Assembly (NCBI GenBank): GCA_036924085.1
Contig: JAVGWX010000005.1
Location: 82,016,666 to 82,080,665 of the forward strand
DNA length: 64,000 nucleotides
Direction of reading: 5' to 3'
DNA from: Ariolimax columbianus
Taxonomy: Eukaryota > Mollusca > Gastropoda > Stylommatophora > Arionidae
Positions 32,841 through 44,679 of the stretch are shown here, one piece after another. The position numbers were made by a program, and so were the translations under genes. Positions within the stretch are counted from its first letter, which is position 1. The number at the start of each line of letters is the position of its first letter. The notes beneath the pieces are model-generated. The model was not told where the DNA came from. It saw only the letters and a program-made list of their open reading frames with translations, and did not search any database.

Positions 32841-33189
32841 TACTAATAACAACTATCTCAATGATACTGATAACAACTATCTCAATGATACTGATAACAA
32901 CTATCTCAATGATACTGATAACAACTATCTCAATGATACTAATAACAACTATCTCAATGATACTAATAACAACTATCTCAATGATACTAATAACAACTAT
33001 CTCAATGATACTGATAACAACTATCTCAATGATACTAATAACAACTATCTCAATGATACTAATAACAACTATCTCAATGATACTAATAACAACTATCTCA
33101 ATGATACTGATAACAACTATCTCAATGATACTAATAACAACTATCTCAATGATACTGATAACAACTATCTCAATGATACTGATAGCAAG
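32841..33189. repeat. 24-bp minisatellite, about 14 copies
   Basis: Unit aataacaactatctcaatga + tact. Copies differ almost only at one site (aat or gat). Since 24 is a multiple of three, frames read NNYLNDT or TISMILI repeats, and two plus frames are open at once. That, with no synonymous differences, argues against coding. Confidence 0.92.
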
Positions 33190-33689
33190 TAGACTTGAAT
33201 TAAACTGAAATATTAACGAATATCCCTTCGCCGAAATTGAAAATCGCAGACATTGGATATCCCAGACATTGGATACCTCCTCAGTTTTGACACGTCGGAC
33301 GAACTCTTCAGTGAAGTAAAATGTTGCAGTCCGCTTCGTATTCCTCGGTGTGTTGTAAATTTTGTTTCAAATGGTCTTTCCTGCTGTACTTTGTACTCAG
33401 TGCATCTCACAGGCCCTAATCTTGCGTTTGTGCATATTTAATAAGTCCCAAGTTTGACACTAATTATATAACACAGGAAGGATGAACGAGATGCACTAGC
33501 ATCAGCTAGTTCTACATTTTGTTTGAAGATCTCTTCTTTAGTTTATGGTCCTCACGCCATTCTACCATAATGTTGACCTCAACACTGATAATTTGTTGGT
33601 TCGCTGTAAAATTATATTGTAACCAAACAATTTCACAACACCAGAAACAAAGATAAGCCGCCCATGGACGAAAGCAGAACGTCGAACCC
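33190..33689. other. No recognisable gene
   Basis: Unassigned sequence between the 24-bp array and a LINE relic; no supported feature. Confidence 0.35.
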
Positions 33690-35110
33690 TGCACTGATCA
33701 AGATATTTAACAATGCTTTGGGAAAACTCGATTGGTCGTAGCACCAATGTTACAGAGACCTGGAATCATCCCCGAAACACCGACCATAGCACTACATTTG
33801 CTACATTCTGAAAAATGTTTGAAGTGGAAGAGAGTGATATGACACCCATTATTGAGGCCAAGCGAGCTGCTATGATTAAAAACAAGCACCTCCCAAATAT
33901 ATGTACCTGGCTTACCTTCCAGTCTTCTTGAATCTACGTTCAACAAACAGTTTGTTACTGTGGCAGAAAAGTAGTAGCTCTAGTTCATCGAAAGCATCCA
34001 GACTTCAGCATAAACAAGGAACATCATACACATGCATGATGGTATAAAGACAGTTATTGGTCCCGTAATTAGAAAATAACCACCACTCAAATCATCATTG
34101 ACGAGAAAATAACAAAGGAGCTGTGGATCGAACACTTTTCTGAGCTCTACACGTGTGACAATATCGTCCCTCTCATAGTCCTGGCGCTGTCAAATGCTAT
34201 ACCATTATGGACGAGCTGGACATTGAACCCTCCCTAGAGGGTCTAAATGAAACCGTTAATAGTTTGGCCGTTGGCCGATCATCAGCCAGCGACGGGATCT
34301 GACCTGCGTTAATCAATAGCCGTACGTGGGCGCTCTTGAAACCTCTGGATATGATGTTATGCCCAATCTGGAGCAGGAACTGCTAAACTTTAGGATCTAT
34401 TCTTCAAGGCATGGAACGATTTTTGTTTTATAATGTCTGAACAAAATAAAAGTGCTTGGACAGGAAGTCGATGCCATTCCAATTCTTAAAATCAATAATT
34501 ATGAATTCACAGCTGTGCACAAATTTCCATATCTGGAATCCCTCATCAAGTACATTTTCTCTCTAGATCCCTCAATAACAAATCTGCTGTCACATTTGCT
34601 TCTCTCACAGCGCGTGTGTGAAAAAAACCAGAAGTTCACAATTAAAATCAGGGCTAGTATGCATGTGTCGTCGGAACTCTTTTATATGATAGCAAAAATT
34701 GGGCAACCTATGTCAAACACGAGCATCTAGGCGGCTGCAGTCCATCCTTGGAATTACATAGTAACAAATACAGAGGGGCATTCTCGTACGGACTTCCATG
34801 CATATACACTCTCAGCAAAGCTTACGATGGTTTGGACATGTTCGTCGCATGGAAGATGCGTGCATCCTCAAAGATATTCACTTTGTGCATTTGGCTAATG
34901 ACAAACATACAATTGGCTGACCAAAGCTGAAGTTCAAAGATTTGTGTAAGCGGAACATGAAGGTACTGGTCATGAGTCTGAGATCCGTGGAAGACAAAGC
35001 TGCAGACCGAATCAATTAGAAATGTACCCTTAGGTCGTGCAGCACGGAGTTAAACGATAACGCCGCAAAAAAAAACGGAAATCAAAAACGCTATCGAGAG
35101 TTAGCGCTTC
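33690..35110 (+). pseudogene. LINE relic (family C), linker to C terminus
   Basis: The longest family C copy. On the plus strand, in broken frames: IIEAKRAA (linker), FSELYTCDN, MDELDIEPSLEGLNETVNSL, then GRSSASDGI (first RT motif). A large part of the palm is missing, and from 34452 VLGQEVDAIPILKINNYEF, AVHKFPYLESLI, CEKNQKFTIKI, then LRRLQSILGI, LRWFGHVRRMEDACI-like words, RPKLKFKDLCKRNMKVL, and RSCSTELNDNA near 35060. This is the motif order of a LINE RT C terminus. Stops and frameshifts are frequent. Confidence 0.75.
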
Positions 35111-35229
35111 AAGGTAGCTACATCCAATAGTCAGTCATTAATTAAAGAAGCTGCTACATACCATTTAAACATACGCACACATACATTTATGTGTAATATG
35201 TCAAACATTGAGTATATGCAATAACACAA

Positions 35230-35244
35230 TACCCATGCATTCAT

Positions 35245-35276
<32 letters not shown>
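35230..35276. repeat. (CA)n(TA)n microsatellite
   Basis: About fifteen CA units followed by TA units. Confidence 0.85.
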
Positions 35277-35277
<1 letters not shown>

Positions 35278-35751
35278 ATTCATAGGTGTCTCAGTCTTTG
35301 CAGACCAGGCGAGGGGCACCCTGTGAGTAGCCTCTCGGGGCACAAGCCTGGGAGCTGAATATGAAGACCCAGAGATGCACAAACGGCAGGATCCCCTCTC
35401 AGCCTCGCTGGTGTAATCCGAAAGGATGCAAAGCATTACAATTTAGCTCCAGCTCAGCTGCAGGACCTGCCGGAATGAGTTTGAAATTTTGAAACCATCC
35501 ACCTTGGGTGCGGAAAATCAACTCATATTTCCTGTCTGGGCTTACTCCCGTAGCCCTATTCTCTGCCGAGGTTTCAACAAGACATTGGAGTCGTTTCAAG
35601 CAGATGCTAGTTACTCGAGACATTCCATAATACTTTCATCGTCGAAAGACTAGTTAGTATTCACTGTTACTTGTGGGTTTGAAATCAGAGTTTCTCCTTT
35701 CCTAGGCGAACTGTCAGAAAAGACTAACGAGCTTCGTCTGCCCAGGTTTAG

Positions 35752-35755
<4 letters not shown>

Positions 35756-35830
<75 letters not shown>

Positions 35831-35866
35831 ATAATGATAATAATAATAATAATAATAATAATAATG
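35756..35866. repeat. (TA)n and (AAT)n compound microsatellite
   Basis: A pure TA run to about 35826 followed by about twelve AAT triplets. It sits at the 3' side of the minus-strand LINE relic at 35880-36395, so it could have grown from that element's tail. Confidence 0.9.
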
Positions 35867-35879
35867 TTCGCCTAGGCAT

Positions 35880-36395
35880 CATGTGATGCTTGTAGCCAAA
35901 CCTCGTGCACTGCCGAAGGAGAAACTGCTATCTTTCAGAGCAATGTAGATCGGGCACAGTACCTTCCACGCCTCCAGCCGGTCGGTGGGGGACCGTTGTT
36001 TCACATAGCAGACTTGGACATTATCTGATGAGTCGGTACTACCTGGACCAGTCGAACTACGTGACCAAACAGAGACAGGCGGCGGCGGATGAGAATGTCC
36101 GAGATGGAGGGAAGACTCATCTTTGCAGATACCTCGACATTACAGACGAGATCGAAACACCGGATACCGAGGATGTGTCGCTGGTTTGCGCATGTGAAAG
36201 CCATCGAGCTTTGATATGTCCTGTTTAAGTAGGGTCCAAGTTTCTGAACCATACAAGAGGACAGGAATCACACACGTCTGATAAATACGAATTTTTCATC
36301 CGTGAGAGAGGATGCTATTATTGCACACCCGGCGGCGGTCGTTCATAGCGGGAGCAGCAATCCTGATTCGCCTTAACGACAGGCCTACATATATG
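35880..36395 (-). pseudogene. LINE RT C-terminal relic (family F)
   Basis: On the minus strand: AAPAMNDRRRVCNNSIL, KIRIYQTCVIPVLLYGSETW, TLLKQDISKLDGFHMR, then RHILGIRCFDLVCNVEVSAK, PSISDILIRRRLSLFGHVVR and a degraded tail. This gives the LLYGSETWTL, RHILGIRW and RRRLSLFGHVVR motifs in order, typical of LINE C termini. Three frames are used, so there are at least two frameshifts. Confidence 0.78.
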
Positions 36396-36478
36396 GGTAC
36401 TCAGATACATATATATAAGGATGTAAGCATATATAAATTAATGTTTTAATACGATGTTTTAAAATCTCTCGTAAAATA

Positions 36479-36480
<2 letters not shown>

Positions 36481-36536
<56 letters not shown>

Positions 36537-36556
36537 AGAAAGAAAGAAAGAAAGAA
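36481..36556. repeat. (TA)n followed by (GAAA)n
   Basis: About 26 TA units and then six GAAA units. Confidence 0.9.
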
Positions 36557-37179
36557 GGTAGAGAAAATTGTAAAAGAGAAAGAGGAATGTACAGGTGAGC
36601 AAAGACATCGGTATGGAATGTTCTGACATAAAGTTCAGGTCTCCAGTGAATCCCTGACTCAACTGTATTATATCAATATTTAAAAGTACGTTAGAGTGGT
36701 GAGAAAGTTGTTAATAATAATGATTATCATCATGTATCCGTCTGACATCCTTTGGAGCATATGGTCGTAACAGATGCTTTCAATGTGTTCCTATTCGGTG
36801 CTGCTATGGAGTTTTGCTCAGATGACTTCGACTTGGCTCCCTGTTCTACAGTTCTTCTTCGTGTTTTTCTTGGCTTTTTTGTTCGTTTTGTACCTCTAGG
36901 TTATATATTTCTGATGTTCCAAGACTCTACCCCGATTTTCAACTTCAGTATCAGTAGAATTATCGAGGACCTAACATCCATTGCCTAGTTTTCATCAGGT
37001 CAGAACACATACCACGTTTATGAGGGATCCTCGAGGATCAGGTGAGTAGCACAAGGAAATTGTAGATTTCTTACGGCTACTGCGATTTGGATTAATTTAG
37101 TCGTCAGGATTGTTAGCCCTAACCCGACCATCACATCTGGGTTACAGTTAAGCATTATCAGTCTAGCATCTCTCTTGAT
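36557..37179. other. No recognisable gene
   Basis: Unassigned sequence. The plus frame at 36752-36988 (78 codons) has no domain I recognise. Confidence 0.35.
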
Positions 37180-38365
37180 GACCTGCCTGACTTGGTTGAA
37201 CCTCTGTCAGGATCACACATCTGCCTGCGACATAGCTTCCAGAAACACCAAAGTATAAACGATGCTAAACCATCTCTAGGTAGAACAAGGGAGACCATCT
37301 CTAGGTAGATAACAAGGGAGAACTGAAAACAGACTACTAAGGACAAGAACCTACAATATGGCCAAAAACAACTACAGAAAACATGCGGACATCCTTGACG
37401 CTGAAATCGAAAAGTATGATGCACTAATTCCCGAACCATAGATACGGAGTCAGGACCAATCAAAAATGATCTTGTTGGCTCCAGAGATATCGAAAAAAAG
37501 TGAACAGTCGACAACAGAACAAAATAGTGCACGTTCTACATGTGCACAAGAGACAGTGGCCTAGCCAACTCCTAGACGCATGTGTATACAGATCGATCGT
37601 CCACGAAGAGGAAAAAAGGTGAGGTAGTGACATCTGTATTACACACTCCAACGGCGACATAGAAAACAATTCCATACCAGCAGGAGTGACCTGTACCAAT
37701 GTCAGAGCTGAAGCAGCAGTTGTACAAACAGCAAGTCAGATTCTTATGAGCCAAATCACAACTACAAGGGCACCGGTCATTGTCGTACTTCAAGCCATCT
37801 CAAGCTCTAAAAAAAAGATAGACTCGGATACGAAATAAAATATAACTCTGGGTTGCTGCCCCGGAAAATAGATCTGGTCCTTCGGTGGATTCCGGTGAAC
37901 TCTCGGATTCTTAGAAACGCGAAGGCAGATGAGCTACCACAAGGTGGGCGTGGACTGCCCACAAACACAGACTCGCCATCCACAGAGCTATAAATAAGCA
38001 AAGACACCAAACGATCCATTAGAACATAATGGAGTGACAATAACAAAGAAAACAAGCCAGCAAAAGGTCAGCAGATAGAAACTTGGCAGAGATAGACAGA
38101 CAAAGATCTTCAGACACAGAACGGGACATTGCAGACTTAAGGCCACCTTAACAAAACGGTCTTAAAAACATAGGCAAGTGCGAATGGGGAGCATCAAAGC
38201 AAACACAGAAGATATCCTACAGGACTTCTCTACTTAAACAGACTAAAGAAAAGCTGTCTGGCCATTGGGAATGACCATGCTCGGAAAGCTGTGGTGGAAT
38301 AGCGAAGATAACAAATGTGCAGTACCCTTCGTGAACCTCACCAGGATAGAAGCAAAGCATCGATC
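37180..38365 (+). pseudogene. RNase H-type LINE relic, C-terminal part
   Basis: On the plus strand this is a decayed relative of the element at 6.7-10.7 kb. From about 37370 it reads KHADILDAEIEKYDALIPEP, then a broken RNase H: SNGDIENNSIPAGVTCTNVR, AEAAVVQTASQILM, VIVVLQAISS, LVLRWIPVNSRILRNAKADE (the W-P-H-x-GN-EAD motif with His replaced by Asn) and LPQGG. The C-terminal tail is in pieces. The YTDGS motif is no longer readable and several stops are present. The copy ends directly in a GAA array. Confidence 0.7.
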
Positions 38366-38697
38366 GAAGTAGAAGAAGAAGAAAAAGAAAAAGAAGAAGA
38401 AGTAGAAGAAAAAGCAAAAGGATGAGGAGAAGAAGAAGAAGAAGAAGAAGAAGGAGAAGAAGAGGAAGAAAAAGAGAAAGAAGAAGAAGAAAAAGTAGAA
38501 GAAGAAGAAGAAGAAGAAGAAAAAGGAGCAGGAATAGAAGAAGAAGAAGAAGAAGAAGAAGAAGAAGAAGAGGAAGAAAAAGAGAAAGAAGAAGAAGAAG
38601 AAGAAAAAGTAGAAGAAGAAGAAGAAGAAGAAGAAAAAGGAGCAGGAATAGAAGAAGAAGAAGAAGAAGAAGAAGAAGACGACGAAAGTGAAAAAAA
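38366..38697. repeat. (GAA)n array grown from a LINE 3' tail
   Basis: About 330 bp of GAA/GAAAAA units, containing two near-identical segments around the word ggagcaggaatagaag (38526 and 38640, about 114 bp apart). All frames translate to runs of Arg/Lys, Glu/Lys or Ser/Phe and mean nothing. It starts where the RNase H-type relic ends. Confidence 0.92.
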
Positions 38698-39069
38698 TAA
38701 GAAGAAGCACAAGGGACAGCAACATTTAAGTGGAAACAAATAATAATATAATAATAAATAACAAAGTAGCGTGTTTCTGTAATGCTTTATACAAACGACA
38801 ATTCATTAACAGTGCAGACAGTTCGGCTGAGAACTTTCAGAGGACAGTATAAGGCGATAGAAAATGGATAAGTGGATTATGGGAATAATGAATAGAAAAG
38901 TATGTCTAATAAAACATGCCTGAAAAGCAAGGTAGGCAAGCGGACAGACAGTAGAAAGGAAGACAATCTTGAAGATAGATAAACGTCAGACATGCAAACA
39001 GACAACCAGACAGAAGACAATTAAATTTGCACTGATTATTTGAAATTCAAATCAGCAAATAGACAGAAA

Positions 39070-39351
39070 GACTCAAAGACAGACAGACAGATTAGATAAT
39101 ACGCAGACAGTAAGGTAATTAGACGTAACTGACTGACGGATGCACAGACATACAGACAGAAGTACAGACGAAAGGTCAAAGTGACGTAAATAAAGTCAGT
39201 CAGACAGACAGACTCAAAGACAGACAAACAGATTAGATAATACGCAGACAGAAAGGTAGTTAGACGTAACTGACTGACGGATGCACAGACAGACAGACAG
39301 AAGTACAGACGAAAGGTCAAAGCGACGTAAATAAAGTCAGTCAGACAGGCA
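39070..39351. repeat. 141-bp tandem duplication of a GACA-rich unit
   Basis: Two copies starting gactcaaagacagac at 39070 and 39211, sharing attagacgtaactgactgac, gtacagacgaaaggtcaaag and gacgtaaataaagtcagtca. They are about 96% alike. Confidence 0.88.
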
Positions 39352-39904
39352 GACAAAATGACGGTTTACCGTTAACAGTGCACACCAAAAACAAAAAAAC
39401 ACAAATGTGATAGATAAAGTGTCTGGACAGTAAAATACTCCATAAACATGACAACAATAACACATTTCAAAGCCCAGAAGCAATAGTTCTTCTCTGAAGA
39501 GATCATTCACACATAAAAACGAATGTCAAGCGCACACAATTCGGATCTAATAACTTTTCCATGTTCTCCTCTACACGATGATGTTTTTATTTGTAGCATG
39601 TACTTGTCTGTGTCTTGAGTAAAACATACTTAATTATTTATATGTCTTGTATTTGCGATTTAGTTAAACTCTTTGTTTGATTTTCCTACTTGTTCTCTAT
39701 AGCTCCTTTTCGTGAGTTTCGAGGCATCAAGATACAAGCTGGCACACAGCATACACTGCTGTCATGGATCAAATGTTATAAACATCATTATACGAAGATA
39801 TAACTTTTTTTGTGAGATAAGGTAGGTTAGTTCCCTTTCCCTTTGTCTTTCTTTCTTTAACAACAACCAGGTAACTATATGCTGGTGGGTTGACTTGAGC
39901 ATGT
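39352..39904. other. No recognisable gene
   Basis: A+T-rich sequence with no supported feature. Confidence 0.35.
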
Positions 39905-39975
39905 CAATTACAGGAATCGAACATTGGTTCTATTCCTTTTGTAGCGAGCGCTCTACCCCTCTGGTACTTAAAAGT
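39905..39975 (-). mobile_element. tRNA-like SINE head, minus strand
   Basis: On the minus strand agaggggtagagcgctcgct resembles box A and tgttcgattcctg is a good box B about 35 bp later. The surrounding sequence is not tRNA. It is likely the head of a decayed SINE. Confidence 0.45.
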
Positions 39976-40240
39976 TCAATTCGGGGTTGACACTGCTAGG
40001 GAGGCTAACTATCAACGGAAGAAAACAGTGGATACTTGACCGCACAGAGCTGCACCTTCTCTAGCTCTAGTACGCTACATGAATGAGACCACCATAAAAC
40101 ATACTGCTAATAGCCAAATTAAAGTCCCACAGTCAAACTAGGAATGACACCTGACGGTACCTTCTAATTGTCAACTAAACGAATTGCAAAACAAATGAAT
40201 ATCTTTGCCTTGCTGGGATTTACGTTTGGCTGATTCAATA

Positions 40241-40605
40241 CCAGGTTTATAAGATGGTCAGAGGAATGAATAAATTAGACTATAACAAGATTTTTAAAAT
40301 ACAGCCCCCCCCCCCCCCCCCCCCCCACACAATAACACGAGGGCATAGCTACAAGACTAAAGAGAGGTCCAGATTAGATATTAGGAAATATTTTTTTAGT
40401 CAGAGAGTGGTGTCTGCTTGGAATGCATTGCCAGGGGAGGTAGTGGAGGCAGGGACAGTTAATGCATTTAAGAATAAACTGGATGCGCATAGCTTTTAGA
40501 GCAAGATGATGTAAATATAACTGGTTGTATACAGACACTGCAGGGTCTTCTAAACCAGTATAAAGACGTTAAGTTAAGTTAAGTTAAGTTAAGTTAAGTT
40601 AGTTC
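40241..40605 (+). mobile_element. CR1-like LINE 3' end, 5'-truncated, with (TTAAG)n tail
   Basis: Starts abruptly at caggtttataagatggtcag, the point matching 15738 in the nested copy. It encodes KMVRGMNKLDYNKIF, TRGHSYKTKERSRLDIRKYF, SQRVVSAWNALPGEVVEAG and NAFKNKLDAHSF to a stop. The 3' UTR matches the 15.6-kb copy (ctaaaccagtataaagacgt) and ends in six TTAAG units. Fewer stops than the other two copies suggest it is the youngest. A run of 22 C (40305-40326) replaces a few codons. Confidence 0.85.
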
Positions 40606-40984
40606 TATATTTCAGTTATGTCTTATTCTTATTATTAATCAATCTCCTTGGACGATTAGCTCTAGTGGATTATATACAATAGTGGCTTTTCCTTCCTAGC
40701 CTGGGCAAAAACAAGAAATGACTCTGGCTTCTTCCAGACCATAGATGGAAGCATCATGCAATCAACTGTGTGTAATGCTGAATTAAACAATTCTGAGGAG
40801 CCATGGTAAACTTAACATTTCCACCAAAAACACAAAAGCGTTGGGAAGAAACTCATATTCGTCAGTTATATTGTGTTTTAGCTTTGCATTCGGGCATGGA
40901 CAGTTTCTCACAGGAATACGTCAAGCTTGGCACACACAGATCTGTGCAATTCTGAATTAGGCACCCTCAGCGCAGTGCAGTGGA

Positions 40985-41235
40985 TATATATATGCAGGCA
41001 GAAAATAAGTCAGTTTGATCATCTAATGAGAATGCACCTTCATGAACTTCCACTGATGGCTTACATCTCTGGTAGATGTAGGTATAGAGCAAGGAGGCGA
41101 CCGCGAGGCAGATGGATTGATGCCGTTAAAGTGATTGTGCAGTGACAAGGGCTCTCATTGTCCGACGCAAGGCACTTGGCGCAGAATGGACGACTTAAGC
41201 TCCCCACGGCGCTCAACGGCACAAGTGGAAAGAAA
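40985..41235 (+). pseudogene. LINE RT C-terminal relic (family G)
   Basis: On the plus strand KISQFDHLMRMHLHELPLMA, then RARRRPRGRWIDAVKV, then in another frame GLSLSDARHLAQNGRLK. This is the KIRWFGHLMRM, RGRPRxRWxDxI and LTLxEAxxLAQDR order of an RTE-like LINE end. A second copy of the family is at 63165-63405. Confidence 0.72.
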
Positions 41236-42094
41236 ACTACTAATATGTATATACGCATACACATACACGCACACACACACACGCACATAACGAAAGAAAA
41301 GCAGCGTCACAGACATTCTGAAAATAAGATGAGTACGCAGAACCTAACAATAGGAATCGGTGCAAACTAGTTTCAAATTGTTTTCTTACGTCACATGGAA
41401 ACTAACGTCACTTGTATGTAATTAACAATAAAAACTAGAAAGAACATTTTAATTATTTTAACAGACAATAAAGTAGAAATGCCTAAGGTTGTTTAAGCTG
41501 CGTGTTCAAATGCTTCAATTACCATTCTTGTCTGTATGTTTCCTTCCATGGCTGACAAATGCAGTTTCCGCAGCGTAGGTTGGTTGATTTGGACCCACAA
41601 TAACCTCTGTCTCTTGACTTAATGGTACACTCTACCTGACTGGCATTAGTCTGTCCCTCTTTTAATGTTTCTCTCCCACTTAAATCGCTTCCTGCCTCTT
41701 GTCGATCTTCAACCTTTATCTCCAGTATTGTTTTCAATACAGTATCATGTTTTTTATATGACCAAAATATTTGACTAGCTTTATTTTCATTTGTGTAAAA
41801 AGTTATGGACCTTGCCTAGTCTCTTCGGGACATGGCTATTTATTTGTTTATCTCTCTCCACGAAATACAGCACATTCTTCTGTATAACCACATTCAGATG
41901 GTCTCTATTTTGATAATATTTCAGTAGTGACACAAAAAGGCATCGAAAAATATAGAGAGAACAAATGTACAGCTTTGGAATATATTCAAAGGACATACAC
42001 AACTAAAGAATGATACACAATGTGAGAGGTGTTGGCCAGCAAAGACTGGCACACAAAATGTGAGGTGTTGCCAGAATAGCACAAACAAAAGCGC
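41236..42094. other. No recognisable gene
   Basis: Contains a short CA/AC run at about 41262-41284. The minus frame at 41519-41737 (72 codons) has scattered Cys residues (RCGNCICQPW) but no clear zinc-finger spacing, so I leave it unassigned. Confidence 0.4.
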
Positions 42095-42465
42095 TTGACC
42101 AGCGTAACAAAATCTGGAACGATAAACGGTTAACAATATGCACGAAAATCAGCTTAATGCGTTTATTTGTCCTATCGATATTCCTATATGCAATAGGGCC
42201 TTTTGAAGACCCCTTGGCAGCTGTCAAAAGAAGGAAACTCAATTGGTACGGTCACATTTTGAGATCAAATGGTCTTGCAAATACAATCCTCCTCGGAAAG
42301 GTGCATGGCAGACGACGATGAGGCCGTCCCAAAAAGAGATGGGAGGATAACATAGAAGAATGGACCAATTTCCGACCAGAAGAGTCACAGGTAGCGACAT
42401 CTGACAAGAGAAGGGTGGCGTAGCGTTGTGCCCCAACGACCTCACCAATTACGGGATGACTTTAC
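42095..42465 (+). pseudogene. LINE relic (family B), C-terminal part
   Basis: On the plus strand: SLMRLFVLSIFLYAIGPFED, PLAAVKRRKLNWYGHILRSN, GLANTILLGKVHGRRR, GRPKKRWEDNIEEWTNFRPE and DKRRVA. These are the KRRKLKWYGH, GLAKTIL and RWEDNI-EWT motifs. An internal deletion joins SIFLYA directly to IGPFED. Only minor frame damage occurs in this stretch. The same family lies at 2.7-3.5 kb. Confidence 0.78.
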
Positions 42466-44679
42466 CTGACCTGAGATCAGCAATAAGAGCTGTGAAAAAT
42501 AGAGAGGACGTCTTTCACACACAATGGGCAATACATCGAAATCTCAGTCTCGACTGAAAAATATTGCAGCATCGTCAGAGCTGAGACTGTGGGATTAAGA
42601 ACATCTGCAATAGGAATAGTGGAAAACTAGCTCCGTGCAAATACAAGATAGTTTTCATTTTATATTCCTAATAAATTATAATGGATCTCAGAAATCATAA
42701 TAACAACGACAACGCGTTCAAGGCACTAATCAATACCATCTACAATTTCAACAGAGTGAGAATTAAGTACATTTTAAAATGCATGAAAATGAGGAAACAT
42801 ATAGACTAGCCAAAAGAAGGAAGAAACTCAAAGCAGATAGATTTGCCAGGAAGTCAGATTAGCTACAGGCAAACAGATTACCCAGAGGCAGATTAGTCAG
42901 GGACAGCAAGGTTAGCCAGAAGAGACAGCGATATTAGAGACAGAGGTCGATAGATTAGTCAGTTGCATATGGAAACGCTAAAGGTAGAAGAGGGTTGAGT
43001 AGAACGAAGATGGCATATTACAATCGTCATTGCACGAATATAACAGGCTGGAATCGTCATTGCACGACAGACATTCTAGAATCATGATTGTAGGATGATA
43101 AAATGTTAGAATTGTCACTACACAGTGTGTAGACTAGTTTTTATTTTTCCTGGATAGAAAAATATATATTTTTTTTTTACGAGTGTTCTAATCTAGGCTG
43201 TGTTCGTTGAGTGTCCGGTATCAACGCCACTCTGTCACCCACTCTATAACAATCAATCAATCAATCAAACAACCAATACCTTTAGCGAACTTTGTGCACC
43301 ATATGTTGTCAACAAATATACACCAGAACTTCCTGTCCTGAACCATATATGTCAGCTCAGTCTACGTATTCCGCTTCTCCTTAACATTCGCCTCAAGCTG
43401 TCTTCTCCGTGAATGCGAAGACCTGCATTAATTCTCATGCCTCCGGGATTACAGAACAGAGGCCGTCTTGTAATGCCATCAACTAGTTTCCTTAATGTGT
43501 GTCTTGTCCAACGACTCGCCTTCTCTTCACTTCTTGTTCCACTGGTATCTACTGGTTCTACCTCACAGTCCCACATTACAGATTGTGCTAAACCGCTTCA
43601 ATCTCTATATTTCTCTAACATGGGGGTCCATGTTCGAAAAACATATTTTTCGTTTCACACTCCATAGGCAAACTCTTGGTAACGTTTATATTAAATATGG
43701 CAACTACACCGTGCAGTGAGAAATAAGGAGTAAGAAATAAGTCCACTTCTCCCTTCTATGTATGTCGTTAAAGGTGACTAAAGAGGGTTGCGTATGGGTC
43801 TGGCAACCGGACAATGTTATTATATTGTAAAATTTTCCCTGACAAAAATAAAATGAATAATTGACTCTTGTATATCTCTATTATAGATAGGCTATTGCTT
43901 CCGTACCTACATTACGGACCACGATAGATTCTCATGAGGTAAGGCCTCTCAAAGCGTTCAACGGAAACAGGGAGGGTTCGTGTCCCGCAGGTTTCAAGCA
44001 ATTCCTGGTCTCAAAGTATATGGAACCATAGAGCCTGCATCCTGAATTACCTGTAGTCGTCTTAACATACGTCTTGCTACTGGCCCAAGGTAGTTTGGGA
44101 CCATATAGTGAGGTTGACGACCAGCACAACTTCTTCCGCACAACTCACTATCTACTCAACACTCGCTAGGCTTCTAACTTGTATGTATGTCATGATGTGC
44201 AATGTCATGAGTTGGAGGAACTTATATCACAGAAAGATAATAGTCAATTATTAGTCACTTATTACGATTCGCAAAAGTGTTACCGGGACACAAACGAAGA
44301 GATAAGACTAAAAACACTGTAATCTGTACGGCACGTCGTAAAAGGAATAGGTAAGGTGCTGACCACCTTATAATGAAGAATAATTAAGCAACAACCATTG
44401 ATTGACTTATCGTGTATTTGTTGAAGGCCTATGCCCCACTGGGATGGGAAAAAATTTTCATTGACGACATCTTACAGCATGTTCTGAGTGTTACAGTGGA
44501 CCTATTATCGTCTCAGCCACACACGAAGCCCTTTGAGAAATGATTTCCGGTAATTGAAGATGCGAAAGATAAATGTAACAGTGGCTATACATAAGTCTGG
44601 ATCGATCAGTGACTAGATTCCATAGCTGCCAGTGAGAGGAAAAAAAGCTGGAGCAATTATAAGATATTTATCCGACTGG
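42466..44679. other. Mostly unassigned sequence with a (CAAT)n run
   Basis: A CAATCAAT run lies at about 43249-43270. Diffuse gattagccagg words occur at 42840-42960. A word ctaaagagggtt near 43780 recurs at 50363 and, inverted, at 49133 (accctctgtagtcacctttt), suggesting pieces of another dispersed repeat. Open frames around 43352-43719 have no known domain. Confidence 0.4.

Noticed and set aside
32731..33192. A 153-codon frame with NNYLNDT repeats and apparent N-glycosylation sites
   Set aside because: A second plus frame is open over the same region, variation is at one base only and shows no synonymous pattern; it is a 24-bp minisatellite.
38243..38739. Frames rich in Arg, Lys, Ser or Phe
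   Set aside because: They are translations of the GAA array in its different frames.
40570..40605. Telomere-like TTAAG repeats
   Set aside because: They are the 3' tail of a CR1-like LINE, shared in short form by the other two copies.
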